DNA from: Litchfieldia alkalitelluris
GTDB lineage: Bacteria > Bacillota > Bacilli > Bacillales > Bacillaceae_L
DNA: 64,000 nucleotides
Direction of reading: 5' to 3'
Assembly: GCF_002019645.1 (NCBI RefSeq)
Contig: NZ_KV917374.1
Location: 1,624,696 to 1,688,695 of the forward strand
Shown here: in pieces, positions 24,763 to 32,336 of the stretch
How positions within the stretch are numbered: the first letter of the stretch is position 1
How the letters are laid out: every line of letters begins with the position of its first letter
Program-made: the position numbers and the translations under genes
The notes under the pieces: generated by a model
What the model was told of the DNA's origin: nothing
The model's database searches: none
What the model saw: only the letters and a program-made list of their open reading frames with translations

Positions 24763-26031
24763 GTGGAATTTATTTACAATCAATTATTAACATTTGGAAT
24801 CGCTCCTCAAATAGCTGAATATTTAGCTGCGATTATTATGATTTTGTTTATAGGGATTATTTGTATCATAGCGAATTTTATTACAAGGAAAATAGTGATA
24901 AGGGTCATCACTCATTATGTAACGAGTAACAAAATTCAATGGGATAATAAGCTTTTGGAAAGACGGGTTTTCCATAAGCTATCACATATTGTTCCTGCAA
25001 TTATTATATTTTACTTTGCGTCTACCTTTCCAGATTATCGATTAATGATTGAGAAAGCTGCAATCGCGTATATCATCATCATAAGTTTACTGGTTATTTA
25101 TAGTTTCTTAAATGCAATTAATGATATTTATCAAACGTATGAAATAGCCAAAGTAAAACCGATAAAGGGATATATTCAAGTAGTAAATATCATTGCTGTG
25201 ATCATCGGATCTATTTTAATCATCTCAAACCTGATAGGGGAGAATCCACTTATTCTTTTAAGTGGTTTTGGTGCTCTTTCGGCAGTTTTATTATTGGTTT
25301 TTAAAGATTCGTTATTAGGGCTTGTTGCAGGAATTCAGTTGGCGGCTAATGATATGGTTCGGGTTGGCGACTGGATTGAAATGCCAAAGTATGGAGCAGA
25401 TGGTGACATCATTGATATATCTTTAGTTACGGTAAAAGTTCAAAATTGGGATAAAACGATTACCACGATACCAAGTTATGCCCTTATATCGGACTCTTTC
25501 ATTAATTGGAGAGGAATGCAAAATTCAGGTGGGCGAAGAATCAAGCGTTCTATATTAATTGATACAAATAGTATCTCTTTTTGCACTGAAGAGATACTAG
25601 ATAAATTCAGTCACATCCAGCTTCTCACGGACTATATAAATCATAAGAAAATGGAGATTGATGAGTATAACACTACATATGCCATAAATAAAACGAATCG
25701 TGTAAATGGCCGGGCCTTTACGAATGTCGGGATCTTTAGGGCTTATATCAGAAATTACCTCAGGCGACAATCTGGAATCCGTCAGGACATGACTTTAATG
25801 GTTAGACAGCTGGCGCCAAATGAACACGGTTTGCCGTTAGAAATATATGCTTTTACAAATGATGTTAGGTGGGAAGTGTATGAAACGATCCAAGCTGATA
25901 TCTTTGACCATCTATTTGCAGTAGCACCGGAATTTGGACTTCGGATATTCCAGAATCCGTCTGGAAATGACTTAAGAAATATTGTAGATGGAACTGAAAG
26001 GGATGGCATGAAAAAGCAAGTCGAGCACTGA
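24763..26031 (+). CDS. Mechanosensitive channel of the MscS superfamily (YbdG-like)
   Basis: A 422-residue membrane protein with about five helices in the first 180 residues. The MscS pore helix and beta domain follow: LLSGFGALSAVLLLVFKDSLLGLVAGIQLAANDMVRVGDWIEMP near 170-215, in which the Gly/Ala-packed pore and VGDWIE loop are diagnostic. The long C-terminal domain with a VNGRAFTNVGIFRAY segment matches the YbdG/MscM branch of about 415 residues. It probably releases osmolytes on hypo-osmotic shock. GTG 24763 is the start, with GGGGGG six bases upstream. The longer frame from TTG 24718 has no ribosome binding site. Confidence 0.88.
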   Translation: MEFIYNQLLTFGIAPQIAEYLAAIIMILFIGIICIIANFITRKIVIRVITHYVTSNKIQWDNKLLERRVFHKLSHIVPAIIIFYFASTFPDYRLMIEKAAIAYIIIISLLVIYSFLNAINDIYQTYEIAKVKPIKGYIQVVNIIAVIIGSILIISNLIGENPLILLSGFGALSAVLLLVFKDSLLGLVAGIQLAANDMVRVGDWIEMPKYGADGDIIDISLVTVKVQNWDKTITTIPSYALISDSFINWRGMQNSGGRRIKRSILIDTNSISFCTEEILDKFSHIQLLTDYINHKKMEIDEYNTTYAINKTNRVNGRAFTNVGIFRAYIRNYLRRQSGIRQDMTLMVRQLAPNEHGLPLEIYAFTNDVRWEVYETIQADIFDHLFAVAPEFGLRIFQNPSGNDLRNIVDGTERDGMKKQVEH

Positions 26032-26066
26032 GTGCCACTTAGTTAGTGGGTTTTAGGGAATAGCCC

Positions 26067-27284
26067 CTAAAGCCCACCTTTTATTTTTTCATATGTTTGT
26101 TTGCTGAAATTTTTAAATATGGATGGTGGTAGAGGCTCGTATTGGTCAACAGCCTTTATCGCAGTAAAAATTGCTTCTTTTTGATCACCGAGCTCGAAGT
26201 AACAAAGTGCTTTATATGATTCAGTGATATAAAAAAATGATAAATCAAATGGATGATGAATATAAAATGGGATCTCGACTTTTTCAAGAAACTGAAGTGC
26301 CTCTTCATTACGTCCCAAATAATATAAGACTTTTCCTTTTTCAAGTGTAAGCCATGGACTATAGGTCGCTACTTCGGCATCTGACATGTAAGAATCAATG
26401 ATTTCTAGTGCCTGATCATATTTTTGCAGAGATATGTGAGACATAATCGTCATCAGTTCATGAAACATAAACGATTCGTTATCATCTGCGAACTCAGAGT
26501 ATTGTTTGAGTTTTTTCTTATACAGATCAATTTTCTCCTCATCAAGGATCATCATCGCATGTGCAGCGGCTAGTCTGTATAAATCATCAATTCGATAAAA
26601 GATTCGATTTTCTTTTGAAAAAGAAAAGGCATCCTCCATCACGCGTGTTGCAGACTTAGAATCTCCTACAGCAAAATATAATATCGCTTCATGGTAATCC
26701 AAATTAAGTCGTGTCATCGGGTCAATATAGGCATGGTTGGTTTCTAAGTCACGTCGTTCTTTTTGAAAAATCTGAAGAGATTGAGCGTAATCGTGACTAG
26801 CGAATTTAGACATGGATCTAAAAATACCTATAGATGCACGGTTCGAGGTTAAATTCATCCTGTCATAAAGCTGTGCTGCCAGATCAGTCGATTTCTTCCA
26901 GCCATCTATTTTTTCTCTATATAAACTAATGCTGTAGATCTCAAGTAGCCGTGCTGCTTCATAGCCTTTTGTGAGGTTATCTACATAAGGTTCGATCAGT
27001 GATACTAGTTGTCCATAATTTTTATTTAAAATTTCGCTTTCTGAATTAAATAGTCTTTCAGCTTCTTCCAATACTGAACGTAATTCTTGAACACTTACCT
27101 CACCAAGTAAATCTCCCACTTCCACACCTAATCGTTTGGCAATATAAGATAAGCTCTCCATTGAAGGTTTTGCCTTATTATTTTCAATTAAGCTGACCAT
27201 CCCCTTTGTAAGTTCACTTCCTGCAAGTACTTCGAGAGTCAGCTTACGTTCTTTTCTTAATTTTCGTATACGATCTCCTAACAT
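26067..27284 (-). CDS. XRE-family regulator with TPR sensor domain
   Basis: A 405-residue protein. An XRE/Cro helix-turn-helix occupies residues 3-60 (IRKLRKERKLTLEVLAGSEL, then MVSLIENNKAKPSMESLSYI). About 330 residues of helical TPR-like repeats follow. The layout resembles RRNPP-type peptide sensors such as NprR or Rgg, but no pheromone gene is obvious nearby. It is divergently transcribed from an MFS exporter. Three copies of a 17-bp palindrome lie between them; one overlaps its own -10 box, indicating autoregulation. The ATG follows GAAGGAGTG. It is probably a ligand-responsive repressor or activator of the exporter. Confidence 0.85.
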   Translation of the reverse strand: MLGDRIRKLRKERKLTLEVLAGSELTKGMVSLIENNKAKPSMESLSYIAKRLGVEVGDLLGEVSVQELRSVLEEAERLFNSESEILNKNYGQLVSLIEPYVDNLTKGYEAARLLEIYSISLYREKIDGWKKSTDLAAQLYDRMNLTSNRASIGIFRSMSKFASHDYAQSLQIFQKERRDLETNHAYIDPMTRLNLDYHEAILYFAVGDSKSATRVMEDAFSFSKENRIFYRIDDLYRLAAAHAMMILDEEKIDLYKKKLKQYSEFADDNESFMFHELMTIMSHISLQKYDQALEIIDSYMSDAEVATYSPWLTLEKGKVLYYLGRNEEALQFLEKVEIPFYIHHPFDLSFFYITESYKALCYFELGDQKEAIFTAIKAVDQYEPLPPSIFKNFSKQTYEKIKGGL

Positions 27285-27309
27285 ATAGAAACACTCCTTC
27301 GTGTATGTG

Positions 27310-27326
27310 GTTTAATTATATTAAAC
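27310..27326. promoter_or_regulatory. Operator 1 (palindrome)
   Basis: GTTTAATTATATTAAAC, 17 bp, nearly perfect dyad. It covers the -10 box of the XRE regulator promoter. Confidence 0.75.
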
Positions 27327-27343
27327 TTATCGGGTGTTTTCAA
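27315..27343 (-). promoter_or_regulatory. Sigma-A promoter of the XRE-TPR gene
   Basis: On the minus strand, TTGAAA (27343-27338) and TATAAT (27320-27315) are separated by exactly 17 bases. Confidence 0.75.
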
Positions 27344-27363
27344 ACAGTTATTAGTAGTTGTGT

Positions 27364-27380
27364 GTTTAATTTAATTAAAC
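27364..27380. promoter_or_regulatory. Operator 2 (palindrome)
   Basis: GTTTAATTTAATTAAAC, 17 bp. It starts 54 bases after operator 1 and ends 6 bases before the -35 box of the MFS promoter. Confidence 0.75.
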
Positions 27381-27386
27381 TTTATC

Positions 27387-27415
27387 TTGAAACAATATTA
27401 GAGTCATGGTATGAT
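27387..27415 (+). promoter_or_regulatory. Sigma-A promoter of the MFS gene
   Basis: TTGAAA (27387) and TATGAT (27410) with a 17-base spacer. The transcript start should fall near 27422, inside operator 3. Confidence 0.75.
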
Positions 27416-27417
27416 TT

Positions 27418-27434
27418 GTTTAATTAAATTGAAC
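27418..27434. promoter_or_regulatory. Operator 3 (palindrome)
   Basis: GTTTAATTAAATTGAAC, 17 bp, starting 54 bases after operator 2. It covers the predicted transcript start of the MFS gene, where a bound protein would repress. Confidence 0.75.
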
Positions 27435-27460
27435 TTTAAGGTTGAAATGGAGTGTTTTTA

Positions 27461-28759
27461 ATGGATGATGTGTTAAAGTTGAAAAAAGCAACTTATCATT
27501 TGTACACTTTTACAATTAGTAAACTCGTTTCCACGTTTGGTTCTCAAGTATATGCTTTTGCCATTAGCTTTTATATTCTACAATTGACGGGATCTGCCAC
27601 TAGTTTTGCTACCAACTTAATCTGCAATATTTTACCTAGAACGCTAACAGCACCCTTTGCTGGATATTTAGTAGATCGATATTCTCGTAAAATGATTATT
27701 ATCGTTTCTCAAATTGCTACAACGGTGGCGATTGGAGGACTGCTTGTTGTTTCATTAACCTCTGGTTTATCGTTGGTATCCATCTATATTACAACCTGTA
27801 TTTTATCCCTCACATCAATGTTTTCGGGAGTGACTTTCACGTCTTCGATCACAAGTCTTGTTGATAAAGAGCGCATTCAAAAGGCAATGTCACTTAATCA
27901 AATGTCAATCTCATTTGCAGCCATTGGAAGTCCAGCGGTAGGAGGATTACTGTATGGAGCAGTGTCGATGCCAACGTTTTTAATCATCTATATGATTGCC
28001 TCAGCCATTGCCGTGCTACTTGAATCGACCATGAACTTTAAGCTTTTTGCGAAACATAAGGAAGTTGAAATTGGAAAGTCGAAAGAGTCAATGCTACAGA
28101 GTATGAAGGCTGGAGTGGGGTATGTAAAATTGCAGCCGGTTTTAATGAGCTTAATTTGGATCTCGTTACTTGTTAACTTTCTATTTGGAGCATTCGAAGT
28201 AGGTTACTCTTATATATTGATCGAAAAATTAAACATGGAGGCACAGCATTTTGGATACACCCAAGGAGCATTTGCAATCGGAATGCTACTTATGTCCATT
28301 TATTTTTCTATCAGAAAAGAAGTGCAATTTCCCTTTCTAGTTTCTAAACGTGGGGTTATTGCTCTAGGTGTCGTTATGGCAGGGATTGCGATCCCACTTT
28401 TCTTTACGATGTCATATGTTTCTCTATTGGTTTTTTATCTAATCATTATGTTCACATTTGGATCGGCCATTATCATTGTAAATACACCAATCCAAGTGAT
28501 GATGCAGCAGAAAATTGATGATGATTATAAGGGACGTGTGTTCTCACTGATTGAAACCTGTGCAATGGCATTAATGCCTTTAGGAATGGTCATTTATGGA
28601 TTTCTATATGATTTATTCGCACCACAGTGGATCCTTATTTTATCGGCAGGCCTTCTGGTTGGAGTGGTACTTCTGCTAGCGAGACCATCAGTCATACGAA
28701 AGGTACATCCGGAAATTGAGAAGCACAGGGACGGTTCTTGTGCTTCCGCTGAAGCGTAG
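27461..28759 (+). CDS. MFS transporter (MFS_3/EntS-like exporter)
   Basis: A 432-residue major facilitator protein with 12 predicted helices. It has an early FGSQVYAFAISFYILQLTGS segment and the motif A variant APFAGYLVDRYSRKMII near 62-78, typical of drug or siderophore exporters. The second half contains SIYFSIRKE and VMMQQKIDDDYKGRVFSLIE. Translation starts at ATG 27461 with GGAG nine bases upstream. The GTG at 27452 is less well placed. The last eleven residues (HRDGSCASAEA) are encoded by an ACCGTCCCC repeat that provides the stop region. It is controlled by the divergent XRE-TPR regulator through three operators. The substrate is unknown. Confidence 0.87.
   Translation: MDDVLKLKKATYHLYTFTISKLVSTFGSQVYAFAISFYILQLTGSATSFATNLICNILPRTLTAPFAGYLVDRYSRKMIIIVSQIATTVAIGGLLVVSLTSGLSLVSIYITTCILSLTSMFSGVTFTSSITSLVDKERIQKAMSLNQMSISFAAIGSPAVGGLLYGAVSMPTFLIIYMIASAIAVLLESTMNFKLFAKHKEVEIGKSKESMLQSMKAGVGYVKLQPVLMSLIWISLLVNFLFGAFEVGYSYILIEKLNMEAQHFGYTQGAFAIGMLLMSIYFSIRKEVQFPFLVSKRGVIALGVVMAGIAIPLFFTMSYVSLLVFYLIIMFTFGSAIIIVNTPIQVMMQQKIDDDYKGRVFSLIETCAMALMPLGMVIYGFLYDLFAPQWILILSAGLLVGVVLLLARPSVIRKVHPEIEKHRDGSCASAEA
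28720..28747. repeat. ACCGTCCC repeat arm inside the MFS gene end
   Basis: GAAGCACAGGGACGGTTCTT plus GTGCTTC lies within the coding frame and encodes the C-terminal RDGSCAS residues. Confidence 0.88.
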
Positions 28760-28814
28760 GTAAAGCAAGGTGCGGTCCTCTGGCTATGAATGAATGCTTA
28801 GGTAGATTCCTCCA

Positions 28815-28834
28815 CAGGGCAAGCCCTGATTTTT
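28815..28834 (+). terminator. Rho-independent terminator after the MFS gene
   Basis: CAGGGC, AA, GCCCTG, then ATTTTTG. A compact stem with a T run, 55 bases after the stop codon. Confidence 0.75.
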
Positions 28835-28906
28835 GCTATATAGAAGAGAAATATTTATTTAAAATCTCAGTTTTTTAATGCAGCCATACCGTCCCGCAGC
28901 CTACAA

Positions 28907-29236
28907 CTATATCTTCTTTGAGAATAGGTAACTTTCAATCGCAGGAATGACTACGATACATGGGGAAAGGAGAGAAAGAATCATCCAAAACTCATTTAAT
29001 GGCGGTAGAAATAAAATAATCACTCCAATAATAAACAAGGGTATGGACCAAATCATCATTCTTTTTGCACCGTACTTATTGATTTTGTACCAATTTTCAT
29101 CTGATTTAAATGATTGACTAAATCTTACACCGTATAAGTAATTCATCTTAATTCGTTCTTTGTATAACGGAATGCTTATTCCAACAAATAATAGACCAGA
29201 AGCTATATTATAAATCGCCATACTAATGTTTAACAA
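28907..29236 (-). CDS. SdpI-family membrane protein
   Basis: A 109-residue membrane protein with three hydrophobic segments (about 4-22, 60-78 and 82-102). The central motif YGVRFSQSFKSDENWYKINK, followed by YGAKRM, is the signature of the SdpI/YhfL family. SdpI itself gives immunity to the SDP cannibalism toxin and acts as a signalling receptor. Most family members are uncharacterised and often stand alone, so immunity here is only a possibility. No toxin-like gene adjoins it. The start is TTG 29236 with GGAGGTG eight bases upstream. Confidence 0.8.
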   Translation of the reverse strand: MLNISMAIYNIASGLLFVGISIPLYKERIKMNYLYGVRFSQSFKSDENWYKINKYGAKRMMIWSIPLFIIGVIILFLPPLNEFWMILSLLSPCIVVIPAIESYLFSKKI

Positions 29237-29430
29237 ACTTAATTCACCTCCGACAGATCAAAAACTCTTATACTAAAATTCGAATGAGCCATTTAATTGT
29301 TTCAATTTCTTTTAAATAAAAATACACATTTTAAAAGTGAAGATTTCTTTAAGGGTCAGAGTTTTTAAGTAATCCAGATTAAAAATAAAGCCGCAAACAT
29401 GCTCTAGGTGTTTAGAACAACCCTAGAAGC
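29237..29430. other. Intergenic stretch without a recognised gene
   Basis: About 190 AT-rich bases between the start of the SdpI-family gene and the GH105 terminator. No gene is seen. Confidence 0.4.
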
Positions 29431-29458
29431 AGAAAACAGGACCTATAAAAGGTCCTGT
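29431..29458 (-). terminator. Terminator downstream of GH105
   Basis: On the minus strand ACAGGACC, TTTTATA, GGTCCTGT, then TTTTC. It lies about 125 bases after the GH105 stop codon. Confidence 0.7.
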
Positions 29459-29541
29459 AATAGCAGCGAATTTTACTAACCTAGCCTTCCAAGCTCATGT
29501 CGATAAACATGGAATAAGAGCTTATGCTCACAATTGCTTAA

Positions 29542-29618
29542 GGAAGCATGAGAACCGTCCCGGCGCTTCCCATCGGTGTTTCCTTTAGGAGGAAGCACGA
29601 GAACCGTCCCCCTGCTCC
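29542..29618. repeat. Two ACCGTCCCC repeat arms in direct orientation overlapping the GH105 end
   Basis: GAAGCATGAGAACCGTCCCG and GAAGCACGAGAACCGTCCCC lie in the same direction. The second is within the GH105 reading frame and encodes its last residues. Confidence 0.88.
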
Positions 29619-30736
29619 GCTAGACTCATTTCTACACACATGAGGATGAAGGCGCCTGCTCCGTGAAGGTCATTGGTGCTTGTAGGTCGAGCTATGTAGT
29701 GTGCGTAGTCACCAATCCCAGTGCCGATGCAAATATTCCCGATAAGTAGGTTTCCGTTTTCATCGAATTCCAGCGTATCGATCACACCTTGATATCCTTT
29801 CCAAGCATATTGTAGATACTTAGCGTCTAGGTATCCTAATCTAACGGCTTTGGCAATGGCTTGAACAAATAAAGACGAGCAAGAGTTTTCGAGCCAGTTG
29901 TCAGGGCAATGGCCTTTATCAATCACCTGATACCATAAGCCACTTTCGGAATCTTGATATTTAATTAACGAGATTAGTAGATTTTGAAGAATCTTTGTTA
30001 GCGTCTCTTTATCATGATGATCTTCAGGAAGGTACTCAAACATTTCAAGAAGTGCCACTGGGTACCAACCAATTGCGCGCCCCCAGAACTCAGAAGCTAA
30101 TCCAGTAACAGGATCTGCCCAGTCAGCTTGCTTTGTTTCGTCCCATCCATGGTATAACAACCCAGTGGTTGAATCCTTCGTATGCTGCTCCATTAAAATG
30201 GCTTGATATGTCATCATGTCAAAATATTCGCTATCACCGAAGGTCTTACCAAACTGGACGGCGATAGGTCCAGCCATATATAAACCGTCTAGCCACATTT
30301 GGTTCTGGCAATATCCTTTGTGCCAAAAGCCACCAGATGGATTGGTTTTCCATGATTTTAGCAGGGGAACAAGGTTATATAATGCCTTCTTATATCGTTC
30401 ATCACCAGTTTCTTCATAAAGTGTAAACAGTAGCACACCAGGCTGTATGTCATCCAGTTCATCAGAATGAAACTTCGGGATGCTGCCATCCTCCTTCACA
30501 TGACTATCGACCCAGCGCTTCAGATAATTATAGTATTTATCATTTTGTGTTTGTCTCCAGCATTTTTCCATTCCTGATAAAAAAACACCCTGATGATAAT
30601 GAAACCGCTCTGGGGGAAGTTGCTCCGGCTCGAACTTCGCCATTAAAGTTTCACAGCCCTTCTCAGCCCACCCGATCGGAGTTAACTTCTCTTTTAATGT
30701 GAGTTGAAATTTAGATTCCGAAGAATTTGTCATCAT
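29585..30736 (-). CDS. GH105 unsaturated rhamnogalacturonyl hydrolase (YteR/YesR-like)
   Basis: A 383-residue (alpha/alpha)6-barrel enzyme, intracellular (no signal peptide). It hydrates and cleaves unsaturated galacturonyl-rhamnose disaccharides made by rhamnogalacturonan lyases. Signatures are YHQGVFLSGMEKCW near 47-60, the catalytic Asp in QMWLDGLYMAGP near 147-158, FWGRAIGWYPVALLEM near 215-230 and a C-terminal NDLHGAGAFIL. Start ATG 30736 (or 30733) follows AAAGGAGGA; the TTG at 30739 is less likely. The last residues, QGDGSRASS, come from an ACCGTCCCC repeat. It is divergent from an AraC regulator, its probable controller. Confidence 0.9.
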   Translation of the reverse strand: MMTNSSESKFQLTLKEKLTPIGWAEKGCETLMAKFEPEQLPPERFHYHQGVFLSGMEKCWRQTQNDKYYNYLKRWVDSHVKEDGSIPKFHSDELDDIQPGVLLFTLYEETGDERYKKALYNLVPLLKSWKTNPSGGFWHKGYCQNQMWLDGLYMAGPIAVQFGKTFGDSEYFDMMTYQAILMEQHTKDSTTGLLYHGWDETKQADWADPVTGLASEFWGRAIGWYPVALLEMFEYLPEDHHDKETLTKILQNLLISLIKYQDSESGLWYQVIDKGHCPDNWLENSCSSLFVQAIAKAVRLGYLDAKYLQYAWKGYQGVIDTLEFDENGNLLIGNICIGTGIGDYAHYIARPTSTNDLHGAGAFILMCVEMSLAEQGDGSRASS

Positions 30737-30776
30737 CAATTCCTCCTTTGATTTATAGTGTTACTAATAAAAATTC

Positions 30777-30966
30777 GAACCATGGAGAACAAAAAACGTT
30801 TTTACTTGGAATGAGCGGAGAGCCATGCCACTCCTGCGGGATGGGACGCACGGGACACAATGAGACCCCACAGGAGCCCTGCGACGAGGAGGCTCACCGT
30901 CACGCCCGCGGAAAGGGCATGGATCCCAGCGAATGGAAAGTTCACCCACTTTTATCTTCAGAGTAG
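30777..30966 (+). repeat. Large dispersed GC-rich repeat, copy D2
   Basis: It starts with the conserved ACCATGGAGAA border, then GGAATGAGCGGAGAGCC, CTCCTGCGGGAT, GACCCCACAGGAGCC, GCGACGAGGAGGCTCACCG, GCCCGCGGAAAGGGCAT and AGCGAATGG. It fills the gap between the divergent GH105 and AraC genes. Frames within it are shadows. Confidence 0.9.
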
Positions 30967-31078
30967 CACAATAATCTGTACATTTTTTGCGAGATTATTA
31001 TAAAACTTCTTATATCTTGCCGTTATTAATAGTAGGTATAATAAAAGAAGAGAAATCCCAAAAAGAGGTGAGAAATCG

Positions 31079-31924
31079 TTGAAGGAACTATTTTATGAAA
31101 ACAAAGAGGAAACTTTCACAGTGTCACACCGCAAATCACTAAGTCACCATATGCCCACAAATCATTTTCACAGTACCTTTGAAATTTATTATTTAATGTC
31201 TGGAAAGCGCGAGTTCTTTATTAAAGATAGAACATTTGTGATTAATGAAGGCGATATTGTCATCATCTCACCTAACATCCTGCATCGGACAACGAACACA
31301 GAACTGCCAAAACATGAGCGATTAATTGTGAATATTCATGAAAGCTGTATATCAACAGTGATAAACTCATCAACCGATATTCTTCAGCCCTTGTTAGAAA
31401 AAGAGTACGCGATCATTACATCTTCTCTTCAAGAAAGGCTCTCAATCGATACTATTTCCCACCAAATCCTAGAAGAAATGAATGATGAAAAATCAGGCTT
31501 TGAAGTGTACGCACAAACCTTGGTCATACAGCTGCTACTTATATGTAATCGCCATCTTAAACAAAATAGCTCTGAAGTAATAGAGTCGCAAAGCCAAATG
31601 CATCAAAGAGTTTCAGAAATTGTCCAATACTTAAACACCTATTATATGCATGAACTCTCACTTTCAGTTGTCGCAGATAAATTTTACATCAGTCCCTATT
31701 ATTTAAGTCGTTTTTTTAAAGAAGCTACAGGCTTTACATTCGTCGAATATCTAAACAGCGTAAGAATTAAGGAAGCGAAAAAGCTACTGGAGAGCTCTTC
31801 AATGAAGGTGCAATTGATTTCAAGAAAAGTAGGCTTCGGAAGTGTGACGCATTTTGGGAGGGTGTTCAAGTCGGTTACTGGCAAAGTTCCCTTATATTAT
31901 CGAAAAAAAACAAAAAGATTGTAA
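31079..31924 (+). CDS. AraC-family transcriptional regulator
   Basis: A 281-residue regulator. The N-terminal cupin (residues 1-130) contains HFHSTFEIYYLMSGKREFFI and INEGDIVIISPNILH, a typical sugar-binding AraC sensor. The C-terminal HTH pair lies at about 185-280 (LSLSVVADKFYISPYYLSRFFKEATG and QLISRKVGFGSVTHFGRVFK). The TTG start at 31079 has AGAGGTGAG upstream, and a TATAAT lies at 31037. The gene is divergent from GH105, with copy D2 of the large repeat in between. It probably activates GH105 in response to a pectin-derived sugar. A hairpin follows the gene. Confidence 0.87.
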   Translation: MKELFYENKEETFTVSHRKSLSHHMPTNHFHSTFEIYYLMSGKREFFIKDRTFVINEGDIVIISPNILHRTTNTELPKHERLIVNIHESCISTVINSSTDILQPLLEKEYAIITSSLQERLSIDTISHQILEEMNDEKSGFEVYAQTLVIQLLLICNRHLKQNSSEVIESQSQMHQRVSEIVQYLNTYYMHELSLSVVADKFYISPYYLSRFFKEATGFTFVEYLNSVRIKEAKKLLESSSMKVQLISRKVGFGSVTHFGRVFKSVTGKVPLYYRKKTKRL

Positions 31925-32336
31925 CGAGACCTTCCCCTAATGGGGGAAGATGCGCTTCTGGAATTAAACGTAGGTTTAGTGTCTAAATGAAATTTCTAAA
32001 CTGCATTGATTATAAACATGAAGAAGAAAGGTGCGCGAGTAGAAGAACTTCGATAAATAGAACCGTGGGTAGGAAGGGTCTGATCCTCAGTGTGTTAAAA
32101 ACATCACTTCACTGAGGAACAGGCCCCTTTACGTTTTTGGGTGAGTTTTAACAATTTTCAAAATTAGATATATAAAAAGTTAATAACCCCTTAATAGAAA
32201 GTATTTATCATGAATGTATGGTTCGATTTTCCAAAATTCAGATAAGTGGAGGAGGGGTTTAGTTTCAGATAGATTTGTCAATTTTGTAGATAGAAGTTAC
32301 ATAAAAAAGACCTATTGGTCGGAGAGAGAGGAACAA
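31925..32336. other. Leader and intergenic region before the cell-wall metallophosphoesterase
   Basis: It contains a CTTCCCC/GGGGGAAG hairpin right after the AraC stop and a longer terminator-like stem at 32074-32138. An AT-rich promoter region follows. The open frame from 32214 to 32336 has no ribosome binding site and is regarded as untranslated leader. Confidence 0.5.
32074..32138 (+). terminator. Long terminator-like hairpin
   Basis: AAGGGTCTGATCCTCAGTG pairs imperfectly with CACTGAGGAACAGGCCC, followed by CTTTACGTTTTT. Confidence 0.6.

Noticed and set aside
26067-27284. Quorum-sensing pheromone gene beside the TPR regulator
   Set aside because: I looked for a small secreted-peptide frame with a ribosome binding site on either side and saw none.
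27310-27434. Possible CRISPR-like array, because of three evenly spaced identical-looking units
   Set aside because: Units are only 17 bp and palindromic, the spacers contain promoters, and they lie between divergent genes: operators fit far better.
28907-29236. SdpI-family protein as immunity gene of a cannibalism toxin system
   Set aside because: No SdpA/B/C-like toxin or processing gene is adjacent; most SdpI-family members have no such role.
30727-30966. 79-residue plus-strand and 61-residue minus-strand frames
   Set aside because: Both are within repeat copy D2 and the GH105 leader; the composition is that of the repeat.
32214-32336. 41-residue extension before the metallophosphoesterase signal peptide
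   Set aside because: It would put a charged stretch before the signal peptide; GTG 32337 has a proper ribosome binding site.
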